This document shows, in pieces, positions 16,152 to 24,828 of a stretch of DNA of 64,000 bases (position 1 is the first letter of the stretch; each line of letters opens with the position of its first letter). The translations under genes were made by a program, and so were the position numbers. The notes below the pieces were generated by a model. That model was not told where the DNA came from. It did no database searches and saw only the letters and a list, made by a program, of their open reading frames with translations. Location of the stretch: assembly GCF_001458315.1 (NCBI RefSeq), contig NZ_CYRX01000033.1, positions 372,001 through 436,000 of the forward strand. The letters are read 5' to 3'. This DNA comes from Thalassobacter stenotrophicus (GTDB lineage: Bacteria; Pseudomonadota; Alphaproteobacteria; Rhodobacterales; Rhodobacteraceae).

Positions 16152-18375
16152 GCCAATCCATCACGGCAGGACGTACGCTTTGCGCCCCGGATGTGCGGGC
16201 GGCGTCAATCACGGCGCGCGCCTCATCCAGATCCGTGCGCCGCAGCAAATGCTTGACCGGGCCGATTGAGGCCGGACGCATCGACAGTTTGCGCAGGCCC
16301 ATCGCGGCAAAACACATCGCTTCAATCGGGCGACCCGCATCTTCGCCACAGAAACTGACAGGTGTGTTGGTCTCGGCGCAGCGGTCCACGATTTGCTCAA
16401 TCAGCGATAGGAAGCTGACGTTGAGCGTATCGTAACGCCGCCGCACACGTTCGTTTTCACGATCCGCGGCAAAGAAGAACTGCTTGAGGTCATTGCCCCC
16501 GATAGAGATGAAATCGGCCAGTTCAAAGAACCGCCTTGGCGCGAAGGCCATGGACGGGGTTTCGAGCATCGCACCGATCTTGAGGCTTTCGGGTAGAACG
16601 TGGTTAAGGCTTTTTTCGCGGTGCATTTCCAGCAAGAGCGCCTCGCGCGCGCTGATAAATTCTTCGAGCTGGGCGATGAAGGGGAACATCACCGTCAGGG
16701 GGCGCCCTTCGGCGGCGCGGATCAGCGCCTGAAGCTGCATCCGCATCACGCCGCGTTTATCAAGTCCCACGCGGATCGCCCGCCAGCCCATGGCAGGGTT
16801 GGGTTCCTCGGTGGGTTTCATGTAGGGCAGCACCTTGTCGGAGCCGATATCCAGCGTGCGGAACGTGACCTCTTTACCGCCCGCCGCGTCCATCACGCGC
16901 TTGTAAAGGCTGGCCAACTCACCACGCTTAGGAACGTTGCTGCGGGTCAGAAATTGCAATTCCGTACGGAAAAGCCCCACGCCCTCGGCCCCAGATGTGG
17001 ACAAGGATGGCAGGTCGGCCATGAGCCCTGCGTTCATCTGTAGTTCGATGCGGCTGCCGCACTGCGTTTCGGCGGGTTTGTCCCGGATTGAGGCGTAGCG
17101 TTCGAGTGCGGCGGCCTGCATTTCCAATTTATCGCGGAAGGCGTTGCGCACGCTGTCGTCGGGGCGCAGGTGAACGATGCCTTGGTCTCCATCCACCAAG
17201 ACCACGTCATTGTTGAGCGCCTCGGTGGTGATGCCTTTGCAGTTGATCACGAGTGGAATAGCCCAAGCCCGAGCCACGATCGCCGCGTGTGATCCGACAG
17301 AGCCTTCCTCTAGGATCACTGCGCTGAGGCCACGGCCATACTCCAACAGTTCAGCCGGCCCAATGTTGCGCGCCACAAGGACTGCGCCGTCGGGCAGGGC
17401 CTCGGCGCTGACAGTGGCTTGGCCGGTTAGCTGTCGCAGCAGGCGGTTGGACAGGTCATCCAGATCGGCCAAACGGTCGCGCAGATAGGGATCCGGGACT
17501 TGGCCCATTCGGGCACGGGCGGTTGATTGCTCTTTCTCGACGGCGGCTTCGGCCGTGAGGCCAAGGTCAATGTCTTCTTCCATCCGGCGCAGCCACCCGC
17601 GCGAGTTGGCAAACATCCGGTACGCCTCGATCACTTCGACCTGCTCTTTGTCGCCTCTGGCGCCTTCGAGCATTTCATCGACCGAAACCCGCAGCACATC
17701 AACAGCGGCGCGCAGCCGCTCGAGTTCGGCTTGGGGGTCGTCGGCCACGGGGTTGGTGATCACCACCCGTGGGTTATGCAGGAACACAACGCCCTCGGCC
17801 GCGCCTTCTTGTGCGGTGCCACCCCGAAACAAAACCTGACTTTTGTGGCGGGCGCGTAGTGCTTCGCCTTCGCCGACAAATGCGCCCAGCTCGGTCATCT
17901 CGGCCAGAACCATCGCCACAACCTCAAGGGCGTAGACTTCATCCTCAGTATAACTGCGCGCGTCCTTGGACTGTACAACCAGAACACCCAGCGTTTCGCC
18001 AAGGCGCTGGATCGGCACACCAAGAAAGCTGGAATAAATCTCTTCCCCGGTTTCGGGCATGTAGCGGAAACCGGGTGAGCTAGGGGCGTCGGACGCATTT
18101 ACGGGGGCGGCACGTTTGGCCACGCGGCCCACAAGGCCTTCGCCCACGCGCATACGGGTGACGTGCACGGCCTCGGCGTTCAAACCCTTGGTCGCGCACA
18201 GTTCAAGCGTTTCGGCGTCGCGGTGTAAATAGACCGAGCAAACCTCGGTGCCCATGCTGTCTGCAACCAACGCCGTAATCCGATCAAGCCGCGCCTGACC
18301 TTCGCCAGCCTCGGCCATAACGCCTTGCAAACGTTGCAAGAGCCTGCGGCTATCTGAGTCTTTGGTCTGTACCAT
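16135..18375 (-). CDS. ptsP: phosphoenolpyruvate-protein phosphotransferase PtsP (enzyme I-Ntr)
   Basis: First enzyme of the nitrogen phosphotransferase system, taking phosphate from PEP to NPr and then to EIIA-Ntr; a regulatory rather than a sugar-transport chain. The 746 residues comprise an N-terminal GAF domain (about 15-165), the PEP-utiliser N-terminal region, the swivelling domain with active-site His363 in GSHAAIVARA, and the C-terminal TIM barrel (MNAGLMADLPS, GVGLFRTELQFL, MLETPSMAFAPRRFF, DFISIGGNDLKQFF). The GAF domain distinguishes it from sugar EI. NPr and EIIA-Ntr are not in the window. lysC lies upstream on the same strand, a common alphaproteobacterial order. Confidence 0.96.
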   Translation of the reverse strand: MVQTKDSDSRRLLQRLQGVMAEAGEGQARLDRITALVADSMGTEVCSVYLHRDAETLELCATKGLNAEAVHVTRMRVGEGLVGRVAKRAAPVNASDAPSSPGFRYMPETGEEIYSSFLGVPIQRLGETLGVLVVQSKDARSYTEDEVYALEVVAMVLAEMTELGAFVGEGEALRARHKSQVLFRGGTAQEGAAEGVVFLHNPRVVITNPVADDPQAELERLRAAVDVLRVSVDEMLEGARGDKEQVEVIEAYRMFANSRGWLRRMEEDIDLGLTAEAAVEKEQSTARARMGQVPDPYLRDRLADLDDLSNRLLRQLTGQATVSAEALPDGAVLVARNIGPAELLEYGRGLSAVILEEGSVGSHAAIVARAWAIPLVINCKGITTEALNNDVVLVDGDQGIVHLRPDDSVRNAFRDKLEMQAAALERYASIRDKPAETQCGSRIELQMNAGLMADLPSLSTSGAEGVGLFRTELQFLTRSNVPKRGELASLYKRVMDAAGGKEVTFRTLDIGSDKVLPYMKPTEEPNPAMGWRAIRVGLDKRGVMRMQLQALIRAAEGRPLTVMFPFIAQLEEFISAREALLLEMHREKSLNHVLPESLKIGAMLETPSMAFAPRRFFELADFISIGGNDLKQFFFAADRENERVRRRYDTLNVSFLSLIEQIVDRCAETNTPVSFCGEDAGRPIEAMCFAAMGLRKLSMRPASIGPVKHLLRRTDLDEARAVIDAARTSGAQSVRPAVMDWLKRRG

Positions 18376-18474
18376 GTGACCCTCCCTGAGAGGGCACTAT
18401 GAAGACAAAGCCAGCCCAGTGAAAGGGGCATGAAATGACCCGTGGGCCGAAAATTGCTGTCTGTTGGGTGGTCG

Positions 18475-18494
18475 GGGGCGAAATGTGTCGCCCC
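18475..18494 (-). terminator. possible hairpin terminator after lysC
   Basis: GGGGCGA (18475-18481) pairs with TCGCCCC (18488-18494) around a six-base loop, just beyond the lysC stop in the lysC-to-ptsP gap. No T-run follows in the leftward direction, so intrinsic termination is uncertain; it may only be an RNA 3'-end structure. Confidence 0.35.
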
Positions 18495-18504
18495 AGTTGA
18501 ATTT

Positions 18505-19752
18505 TTAGGCTTTTTCTAACTCGAACGTATCGTGCAGGGCTTGCACGGCAAGCTCCATATACTTGCGATCAATCAGGACCGAGACTTTGATCTCGGATGT
18601 GGTGATGACCTTGATGTTCACGTTCTCATCGCTGAGGGCTTTGAACATTTTGGAGGCCACGCCCGCGTGACTGCGCATCCCGATACCAACGACGGACACC
18701 TTCGCGACCTCGGTGTCGGCGATCAGATCGTGGAAGTTGATCGAGCCGACCTCACGGGCTTCTTGCATCGCGCGCTCTGCCTTGAGGACCTGATCCACAG
18801 GGCAGGAGAACGTCATATCGGTGCGCCCCTCCTCGGAGATGTTCTGAACGATCATGTCGACGTTTACGCCAGCATCAGCCAAGGGGCCAAAGATCGCAGA
18901 AGCGATCCCGGGGCGGTCTGCCACCGATACCAGCGTCATCTTTGCCTCGTCGCGCGAATAGGCCACACCGGCCACAACATTGCTTTCCATGATGTCCTCC
19001 TCGTCGCACACAAGCGTGCCAGCGTCGTCAGATTGTTCCTCAAAACTGCTCAGAACGCGCAGTTTCACTTTGTAGCGCATCGCCAGCTCAACCGAGCGGG
19101 TTTGCAGCACTTTGGCCCCGAGGGACGCGAGCTCGAGCATTTCCTCAAAGGCGATCCGGTCCAGTTTCCGGGCCTTTTTGGTGATGCGCGGGTCGGTGGT
19201 ATAGACGCCGTCAACGTCAGTATAGATGTCACAGCGTTCCGCGTCGAATGCGGCCGCAAAGGCCACCGCGGTCGTGTCCGAGCCGCCCCGGCCGAGCGTC
19301 GTGATCCGGCCCTCGGGGCTGATGCCCTGAAAACCCGCCACAATCGCGACCTTCATGCCTTCGTCGAATTTGGTTGCCAAATTCTCGGTTGGGATTTCTT
19401 CGATCCGCGCGCTGGAATGTGCAGAAGTCGTCATTACCGGCACTTGCCAGCCCTGCCATGACCGTGCGGGCACGTCCATTTCTTGCAGAACAAGGGCCAT
19501 TAACCCGGCGGTGATATTTTCACCCGACGACACAACTGCATCGTATTCGCGTGCATCGTGTAGCGGTGAGATTTCATTGACCCAGCCGACCAGTTCGTTG
19601 GTTTTGCCGGACATGGCCGACACGATCACGATGACATCATAGCCCTTCGCGACCTCAACGCCGACACGCTTGGCGGCGCGGCGGATACGGTCAAGGTTTG
19701 CGACAGACGTGCCGCCGAATTTCATTACGAGGCGTTTACGTTGGCCTGACAT
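18505..19752 (-). CDS. lysC: aspartate kinase
   Basis: Phosphorylates aspartate, the entry step to lysine, threonine and methionine synthesis. I start at the ATG at 19750-19752 (MSGQRKRLVMKFGGTSV, 415 aa); the 40 further upstream residues of the open frame look non-coding. KFGGTSV is the nucleotide-binding motif, VVSSGENITAGL and TLGRGGSDTTAVAFA are kinase core motifs, and two ACT domains for allosteric feedback fill the C-terminal third (EAKMTLVSVADRPGIAS and VSVVGIGMRSHAGVASKMF). thrC at 5386-6786 is a later enzyme of the same pathway. Confidence 0.97.
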   Translation of the reverse strand: MSGQRKRLVMKFGGTSVANLDRIRRAAKRVGVEVAKGYDVIVIVSAMSGKTNELVGWVNEISPLHDAREYDAVVSSGENITAGLMALVLQEMDVPARSWQGWQVPVMTTSAHSSARIEEIPTENLATKFDEGMKVAIVAGFQGISPEGRITTLGRGGSDTTAVAFAAAFDAERCDIYTDVDGVYTTDPRITKKARKLDRIAFEEMLELASLGAKVLQTRSVELAMRYKVKLRVLSSFEEQSDDAGTLVCDEEDIMESNVVAGVAYSRDEAKMTLVSVADRPGIASAIFGPLADAGVNVDMIVQNISEEGRTDMTFSCPVDQVLKAERAMQEAREVGSINFHDLIADTEVAKVSVVGIGMRSHAGVASKMFKALSDENVNIKVITTSEIKVSVLIDRKYMELAVQALHDTFELEKA

Positions 19753-19910
19753 TGCTATTCCCGGGACGTGGCTCCTGTTAGCTGGGCCTGTTAGGGGAGG
19801 GGGCGTCAAAGGGCAAGGCCTCGACGCGAATAGGGTTGGGTTTTGTGCTGTGGCATGGGCGCATGTTGCCATGTCTACACAGGCTCAGTCGTGCGGAGAT
19901 CGTTGCTAAA

Positions 19911-19946
19911 GAGTACGGCCCAAACCCAAAGGAGCGGACCGTACTC
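19911..19946. other. inverted repeat in the 349-bp gap between lysC and the AlkD-like gene
   Basis: GAGTACGG (19911-19918) and CCGTACTC (19939-19946) form a perfect 8-bp stem with a 20-base loop containing AAAGGAGCGGA. It lies about 160 bp upstream of the lysC start. It could be part of a lysC leader, an operator or an RNA structure. I see no T-run and no recognisable riboswitch. The rest of this gap holds a TTAACCAT octamer at 19968-19975 and the open extension of the next entry. Confidence 0.35.
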
Positions 19947-19960
19947 ATCGTCGTACTGGG

Positions 19961-20101
19961 CTAATCGTTAACCATAGAAACAACACTAAGCTGCACCAGT
20001 TCGAACACATTCTTGCCCGTTTGTGGCGAGAACATGTCAAAATAATGCCACCCATCGATATTTCGGTGCGCAAAGCGTTTGCCGCGCCGGGATCGGCGGA
20101 T
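19961..20101 (-). other. 46-codon open extension in frame behind the AlkD-like stop
   Basis: Directly after the TAA of the AlkD-like gene (20102-20104) the same frame stays open for 46 codons, to a TAG at 19961-19963. It begins IRRSRRGKRFAHRNIDGW and ends FELVQLSVVSMVND. The composition (aromatic, with balanced charge) looks more like protein than intergenic DNA, but the only ATGs are internal. It could be a remnant C-terminus, a readthrough tail, a small protein with a non-standard start, or chance. Confidence 0.3.
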
Positions 20102-20788
20102 TTAAGCTGGTTTCAGGAGTCTTTGGGCCTCTGTTCGGGCGAATTTGCTCATTTTTTCACCGTGTAGGGCGATAAAGATGCGGACACGCTCAGGGTCACG
20201 CTTGCTTAGCTCGCGCAGCCACCACGCTACGGCCTTTTGGATGAACCATTCAGGATTCGTTGCGTAGCGCTCTGCCCAGCCCAAAATTCGTTCCCGAGCT
20301 TCCAACTCGGCAGGTTTGGGGTGGGGTTGTTTTGTCCAGGGCAGCGTCATGACCATTGCCGCCCTTTGGGTCCAAAGGTGGTCAGAGGTTGTCCAACCCT
20401 CAACCACATCCAGCCGGGCCGGGTCAGCGATTAAGCGGCGTGAGCCTGCACTGGAGACGGCGTCGGCAATGGCCCAGCTGTCAAATTCCGGCACCCACGA
20501 TTGGATCATATCCCATGCGGGCGTGTCGTCGGGGCGAATGCGGGCTTGGGTCAACAGTTTGGCCGCAGTGATCCGGGCCTCAAATACGTCAGTTTCCCAC
20601 AATCCTTGCGCAAGGGTCAGCCGATCGCTCAGAGTAAGCGTTTGGCGCCAGTCCTTGGCGTGGGCATCCAGCGTGGCGCTGGGCACGCCCAGATACCGCC
20701 GCTCAATCTTGTGGTAAGCGGCCATCTCAACGGCTTTGTCCGCATCGCCCAACTGTTCCAGCGCGACAAGCGCGTCCTGCGGTGTCAT
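20102..20788 (-). CDS. DNA alkylation repair protein (AlkD-like DNA glycosylase)
   Basis: 228-residue all-helical HEAT-like protein of the AlkC/AlkD superfamily, which excises N3- and N7-alkylated purines. Trp105 and Asp109 in PEFDSWAIAD correspond to the catalytic-pocket Trp and Asp of Bacillus AlkD, the LWTQRAAMV helix carries the conserved Arg, and NPEWFIQKAVAWWLRE carries the other cleft Trp. The ATG overlaps the glmS stop by 4 bp (ATGA), so it is translated with glmU-glmS. Its own stop is followed by an unusual in-frame open stretch. Confidence 0.9.
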   Translation of the reverse strand: MTPQDALVALEQLGDADKAVEMAAYHKIERRYLGVPSATLDAHAKDWRQTLTLSDRLTLAQGLWETDVFEARITAAKLLTQARIRPDDTPAWDMIQSWVPEFDSWAIADAVSSAGSRRLIADPARLDVVEGWTTSDHLWTQRAAMVMTLPWTKQPHPKPAELEARERILGWAERYATNPEWFIQKAVAWWLRELSKRDPERVRIFIALHGEKMSKFARTEAQRLLKPA

Positions 20789-22599
20789 TCCACGGTCACC
20801 GATTTGGCGAGGTTCCGTGGCTGGTCCACGTCCGTCCCTTTGTGCACCGCTGTGTGATAGGCTAGCAGCTGCGCGGGCACCACATAGACGAGCGGCGCAA
20901 AAATGGGGTCAACATCGGGCATCTGTATCGTGGCCCACACGTCATCGCCGGCCTGCGTGATCCCGGCGGCATCAGACACCAGTAGGACCATGCCTTTGCG
21001 CGCCATGACCTCCTGCATGTTGGATACGGTCTTGTCGAACAGTGCGTCACGGGGGGCCAAGACGACGACGGGCAGGGTTTCTTCCACCAAGGCGATGGGG
21101 CCATGCTTTAGCTCGCCGCTGGCGTAGGCTTCTGCGTGGATATAACTGATTTCCTTCAGCTTCAGCGCGCCTTCATGGGCCATTGGATACATCGACCCGC
21201 GCCCAAGAAACAGGATGTCAGAGGCTGTAGCCAGCTTGCGCGATAGGTCTGAGATATGTCCGGACAGGCCGAGGGCTTGGTTGATCAGGCCGGGCACATG
21301 GGCAAATTGGCCCACCAGTTCGGCTTCGCGCGCGGCATCAATTGCGCCGCGTTGACGAGCGGCGGTGATGGCGAGCGACATCAGGACTGCCAACTGATTG
21401 GTGAACGCCTTGGTGGATGCCACGCCCACCTCAACGCCAGCATGAATGGGAAAGCTCACGTCGCTTTCGCGCGCGATTGAGCTTTCGGGGACGTTCACGA
21501 CCGACAACACCGATTGCGCCTTGTCTTTGCAGTACCGCAGCGCCGCGAGGGTATCGGCGGTTTCACCGGATTGGCTGACGAAAATCGTGGCGGTACGGGT
21601 TTGGATGGGCGGTTCGCGGTAGCGGAATTCGGATGCGATATCGACCTCAACCGGCAGGCGGGCCAATTGTTCAAACCAGTACTTCGCCACGGTGCAGGCG
21701 ATATGCGCGGTGCCGCAAGCAACCATGATGATCCGGTCGATCCCGGTGAAATCGAATGGCTCTGGCAGGGTGATCGCATTGTTGCTGATATAGGTCTTGA
21801 GACAATCGGCCAGCACGGCGGGCTGTTCATGGATTTCTTTGGCCATGAAGTGCTTGTGGCCGCCCTTTTCGACCTGCGTGTGCGCTAGGTTCACCTCACG
21901 GATTTCGCGGTTGGCCAAGGTGCCGCTGTGATCGTAGATCGTGGCGCCTGCACGGGTGATCTCGGCGCGGTCGCCTTCCTCTAGGTAGGTGATCCGGTTG
22001 GTCATGGGGGCCAGCGCAATCGCGTCGGAGCCGATGAACATTTCTCCGTCGCCGTGACCTATTGCCAAGGGTGAGCCGAGCCGCGCGGCGATCAAAAGGT
22101 CTTCTTCACCGTCAAAAATGAAGCACAGCGCAAAGGCGCCCTCAAGGCGGGCGATGGTTGCGGTGGCGGCGTCCTGCGGACCCAAGCCGGTGGCCAGATA
22201 GTGCTCGCACAATAGGGCTACGGTTTCAGTGTCGGTTTCCGTCTGAAACGGGACACCCAGCTCGGCCAGCTCGGCGCGCAGCTCCCGGTAGTTTTCGATG
22301 ATGCCGTTGTGCACCACGGCCACGCGACCTGCGCGGTGCGGGTGTGCGTTGCCCACACTGGGTGCGCCGTGTGTGGCCCAACGGGTGTGCCCAATGCCGA
22401 CCTTTCCGGCCAGCGGTTCATGCACCAGCTTATCGCTTAGGTTAACCAGCTTGCCGACTTCCCGGCGGCGATCCAGCCGTTTTTCGTGCACGGTGGCAAT
22501 GCCGGCACTGTCGTAGCCGCGGTATTCCAGCCGTTTGAGCGCCTCAACCAGTTGAGGAGCGGCTTCGTTATTGCTTAGGACGCCGACAATTCCACACAT
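20785..22599 (-). CDS. glmS: glutamine-fructose-6-phosphate aminotransferase (isomerizing)
   Basis: Makes glucosamine-6-phosphate from fructose-6-phosphate and glutamine, the first step towards UDP-GlcNAc for peptidoglycan and LPS. 604 residues. The N-terminal glutaminase begins MCGIVGVL with the nucleophile Cys2, followed by LEYRGYDSAGIA and GHTRWATHG; two SIS domains follow (FVSQSGETADTLAAL and LGRGSMYPMAHEGALKLKEISY), and the C-terminus ends PRNLAKSVTVE. It starts at the base where glmU ends. Unlike in Gram-positives, I see no glmS ribozyme upstream, as expected since glmU directly abuts. Confidence 0.98.
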   Translation of the reverse strand: MCGIVGVLSNNEAAPQLVEALKRLEYRGYDSAGIATVHEKRLDRRREVGKLVNLSDKLVHEPLAGKVGIGHTRWATHGAPSVGNAHPHRAGRVAVVHNGIIENYRELRAELAELGVPFQTETDTETVALLCEHYLATGLGPQDAATATIARLEGAFALCFIFDGEEDLLIAARLGSPLAIGHGDGEMFIGSDAIALAPMTNRITYLEEGDRAEITRAGATIYDHSGTLANREIREVNLAHTQVEKGGHKHFMAKEIHEQPAVLADCLKTYISNNAITLPEPFDFTGIDRIIMVACGTAHIACTVAKYWFEQLARLPVEVDIASEFRYREPPIQTRTATIFVSQSGETADTLAALRYCKDKAQSVLSVVNVPESSIARESDVSFPIHAGVEVGVASTKAFTNQLAVLMSLAITAARQRGAIDAAREAELVGQFAHVPGLINQALGLSGHISDLSRKLATASDILFLGRGSMYPMAHEGALKLKEISYIHAEAYASGELKHGPIALVEETLPVVVLAPRDALFDKTVSNMQEVMARKGMVLLVSDAAGITQAGDDVWATIQMPDVDPIFAPLVYVVPAQLLAYHTAVHKGTDVDQPRNLAKSVTVE

Positions 22600-23948
22600 C
22601 AGTTCGTGCCTTTCGCTTTGAGCCGTAGGGCAAGGTCGTGCAGTTTGCGCGCAAGCCCGGGCTTTGTTTCCTGCTTGGCGCGGGCCACGGCCAGCGCGCC
22701 GTCGGGCACGTCATTCGTGACGACTGATCCGGCGGCGGTCATCGCCTCGATCCCTACGCTGACAGGGGCCACAAGGGCGGTGTTGGTCCCGATAAAGCTG
22801 CGCGCGCCGATTTCAGTGCGGTGCTTGTTGACCCCGTCATAGTTGCAGGTGACGGTGCCCGCACCGATGTTTGCCTCTGGCCCAACAGTTGCGTCGCCGA
22901 CGTAGGACAGGTGATTGACCTTGGCGCCAGTACCGATGCTGGCCTCTTTGATTTCGACGAAATTGCCGATCTTGACGCCGCGGTCCAGCTCTGCGCCGGG
23001 GCGCAGGCGGGCGTAGGGGCCAACGACGCAACCGCCTGAGACGTGACACCCCTCTAGGTGGCTGAACGCACGGATATGGGCCCCGGTCTCAACCGTGACC
23101 CCGGGGCCGAACACAACATTCGGCTCAATCACAACATCGCGCCCGATGTACGTGTCATGGGCGAAAAAGACCGTTTCGGGTGCGGTGAGCATAGCCCCTT
23201 CGTTCAGGGCCTGCGTGCGGGCGGCCGTCTGAAATGTGGCCTCTGCGGCGGCCAGATCGGCGCGGGTGTTGACGCCAAGTGTCTCGGCCTCATCGCAGGT
23301 CACGACACGTGCAGTCAGGCCGCGCTTGGTCGCAAGGCCGACGATGTCGGTAAGGTAATACTCACCAGCTGCGTTGTCGTTTCCGACGGCCGCCACCAGA
23401 TCAAAAAGCAAGGTGCGCGGGGCGCAGACGACGCCTGAATTGCACAGACGCACGGCCAATTCTTCGGGGGTGGCGTCTTTGGCCTCTACGATACGCTCAA
23501 GCTGGTCGCCTTGGGTGATCAACCGGCCATAACGGCCCGGATTGGCGGCTTCAAACCCTAGCATCACGATGTCGGCCCCGCTTGCACGGGCGGCAAGCAT
23601 CGCTTCGAGCGTTTCGGCAGATACAAACGGCGTATCGCCGTACAAAACGATGACGTCCCCGTCAAAATCCGCAAGCGGCGGGCCCGCTTGTGCGACGGCG
23701 TGGGCGGTGCCCAATTGCGGCTCCTGCCGGACGGTTTGCGCCTCAGGGTGCGATGCGGCCAGCTCTGCCTCAACCGCTTCGGCTCCGTGACCGGCCACCA
23801 CGACAATGCGGGCGGGATCAAGCGCCAAACCCGACCCAATTGCATGGCTCAACAGCGGGGCGTGGCCGATTCTGTGCAAGACCTTGGGCAAGTCAGAGTG
23901 CATTCGGCTGCCGTGTCCAGCAGCAAGAATGGCGAGAGCTATAGGCAT
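22599..23948 (-). CDS. glmU: bifunctional glucosamine-1-phosphate acetyltransferase / N-acetylglucosamine-1-phosphate uridyltransferase
   Basis: Makes UDP-GlcNAc in two steps. 449 residues: the N-terminal pyrophosphorylase domain has LAAGHGSRMHSDLPKVLH (residues 8-25), and YGDTPFV in the active site. The C-terminal left-handed beta-helix domain with hexapeptide repeats starts around residue 250 and includes RPGAELDRGVKIGNFVEIK, VNHLSYVGDA and NIGAGTVTCNYDG, the acetyltransferase site. First gene of the glmU-glmS-AlkD unit; its stop overlaps the glmS start by one base. The 145-bp divergent gap to the phosphatase gene holds no promoter that I can name. Confidence 0.97.
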   Translation of the reverse strand: MPIALAILAAGHGSRMHSDLPKVLHRIGHAPLLSHAIGSGLALDPARIVVVAGHGAEAVEAELAASHPEAQTVRQEPQLGTAHAVAQAGPPLADFDGDVIVLYGDTPFVSAETLEAMLAARASGADIVMLGFEAANPGRYGRLITQGDQLERIVEAKDATPEELAVRLCNSGVVCAPRTLLFDLVAAVGNDNAAGEYYLTDIVGLATKRGLTARVVTCDEAETLGVNTRADLAAAEATFQTAARTQALNEGAMLTAPETVFFAHDTYIGRDVVIEPNVVFGPGVTVETGAHIRAFSHLEGCHVSGGCVVGPYARLRPGAELDRGVKIGNFVEIKEASIGTGAKVNHLSYVGDATVGPEANIGAGTVTCNYDGVNKHRTEIGARSFIGTNTALVAPVSVGIEAMTAAGSVVTNDVPDGALAVARAKQETKPGLARKLHDLALRLKAKGTN

Positions 23949-24093
23949 ACCTGTAAATCGCTTTTTCTATCATTCGTTAACGTTTCTCTTGTCACATCCC
24001 GGCGCGGGGCTGCAAGACAAGCGATGGTCAAATTGCATAACAGAGTGTAACCGCGATGGGCGGGATGCCGCCAATGAAAGGGCAGGGGACAAG

Positions 24094-24765
24094 ATGCAAA
24101 CGGTTATATTCGATCTCGACGGAACACTTGCGGACACCAGTGGCGACCTCTTGGCGGCGGCGAATGCGGCCTTTGATGCGTTGGGCCACCCCGCCCGGCT
24201 TGACCCGGTCGCTGCAGAAGATCAGGCCACCGCGCTGCGCGGCGGGCGCGCGATGCTTCGGCTGGGGTTTGGGCGACACGGTGCCATTGATGAGGCCGCG
24301 GTCGATGCGGGCTATCCGGTACTGCTAGAGGCCTATGCCCAAGCGCTGAGCGTGCATACCACCCTTTATCCCGGCGTGATGGACGCGGTTGAGCGGTTGC
24401 GCGTTGCGGGCCATCCGGTTGGTATTTGCACCAATAAACCCAGTGGCTTGGCCGAAAGCCTGATGCGAGACTTGGGTGTTCGTGATGCGTTTGGTGCGCT
24501 TGTGGGGGCGGACACCCTGCCAGTACGCAAACCTGACCCTGCCCCGTTTCGTCACGCGGTCGAATTGGTGGGCGGCGATCCGGCGCGCGCGGTCCTAATT
24601 GGTGACACTGAAACCGACCGGGAAACTGCCCGCGCGGCGGGTGTGCCCAGCGTGCTGGTGACGTTCGGACCCTTGGGGCGCGGTGTTGAGGCGCTCTCTC
24701 CCGAGGCGCTTTTGGATCACTACGATGATCTGGACCGGGTTCTTTCGGGCATCTGGACCGACTGA
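24094..24765 (+). CDS. gph: HAD-IA phosphatase, phosphoglycolate phosphatase type
   Basis: 223-residue haloacid dehalogenase-family hydrolase, likely removing phosphate from 2-phosphoglycolate. Motif I is FDLDGTLADT with the nucleophile and acid/base Asp, motif II is CTNKPSG, and motifs III and IV are VRKPDPAPF and LIGDTETDRETARAAG. I start at the ATG at 24094, with CAGGGG upstream, because the ~95 residues preceding it in the open frame are not protein-like. Substrate choice within HAD-IA is inferred from overall similarity to Gph. Confidence 0.88.
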   Translation: MQTVIFDLDGTLADTSGDLLAAANAAFDALGHPARLDPVAAEDQATALRGGRAMLRLGFGRHGAIDEAAVDAGYPVLLEAYAQALSVHTTLYPGVMDAVERLRVAGHPVGICTNKPSGLAESLMRDLGVRDAFGALVGADTLPVRKPDPAPFRHAVELVGGDPARAVLIGDTETDRETARAAGVPSVLVTFGPLGRGVEALSPEALLDHYDDLDRVLSGIWTD

Positions 24766-24771
24766 GGGCAA

Positions 24772-24800
24772 TTGACGCAGCCACAATTGCTTCATATCGC
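24772..24800 (+). promoter_or_regulatory. candidate promoter for the DegT-type aminotransferase gene
   Basis: TTGACG (24772-24777) and TATCGC (24795-24800) are separated by 17 bases, a sigma70-like arrangement ending 28 bases before the ATG at 24829. The -35 overlaps an inverted repeat, GCAATTG (24768-24774) and CAATTGC (24784-24790), that could be an operator. The -10 match is weak. Confidence 0.35.
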
Positions 24801-24828
24801 TAGGGTATCGCGTGTTTGAGAGGCTGCC

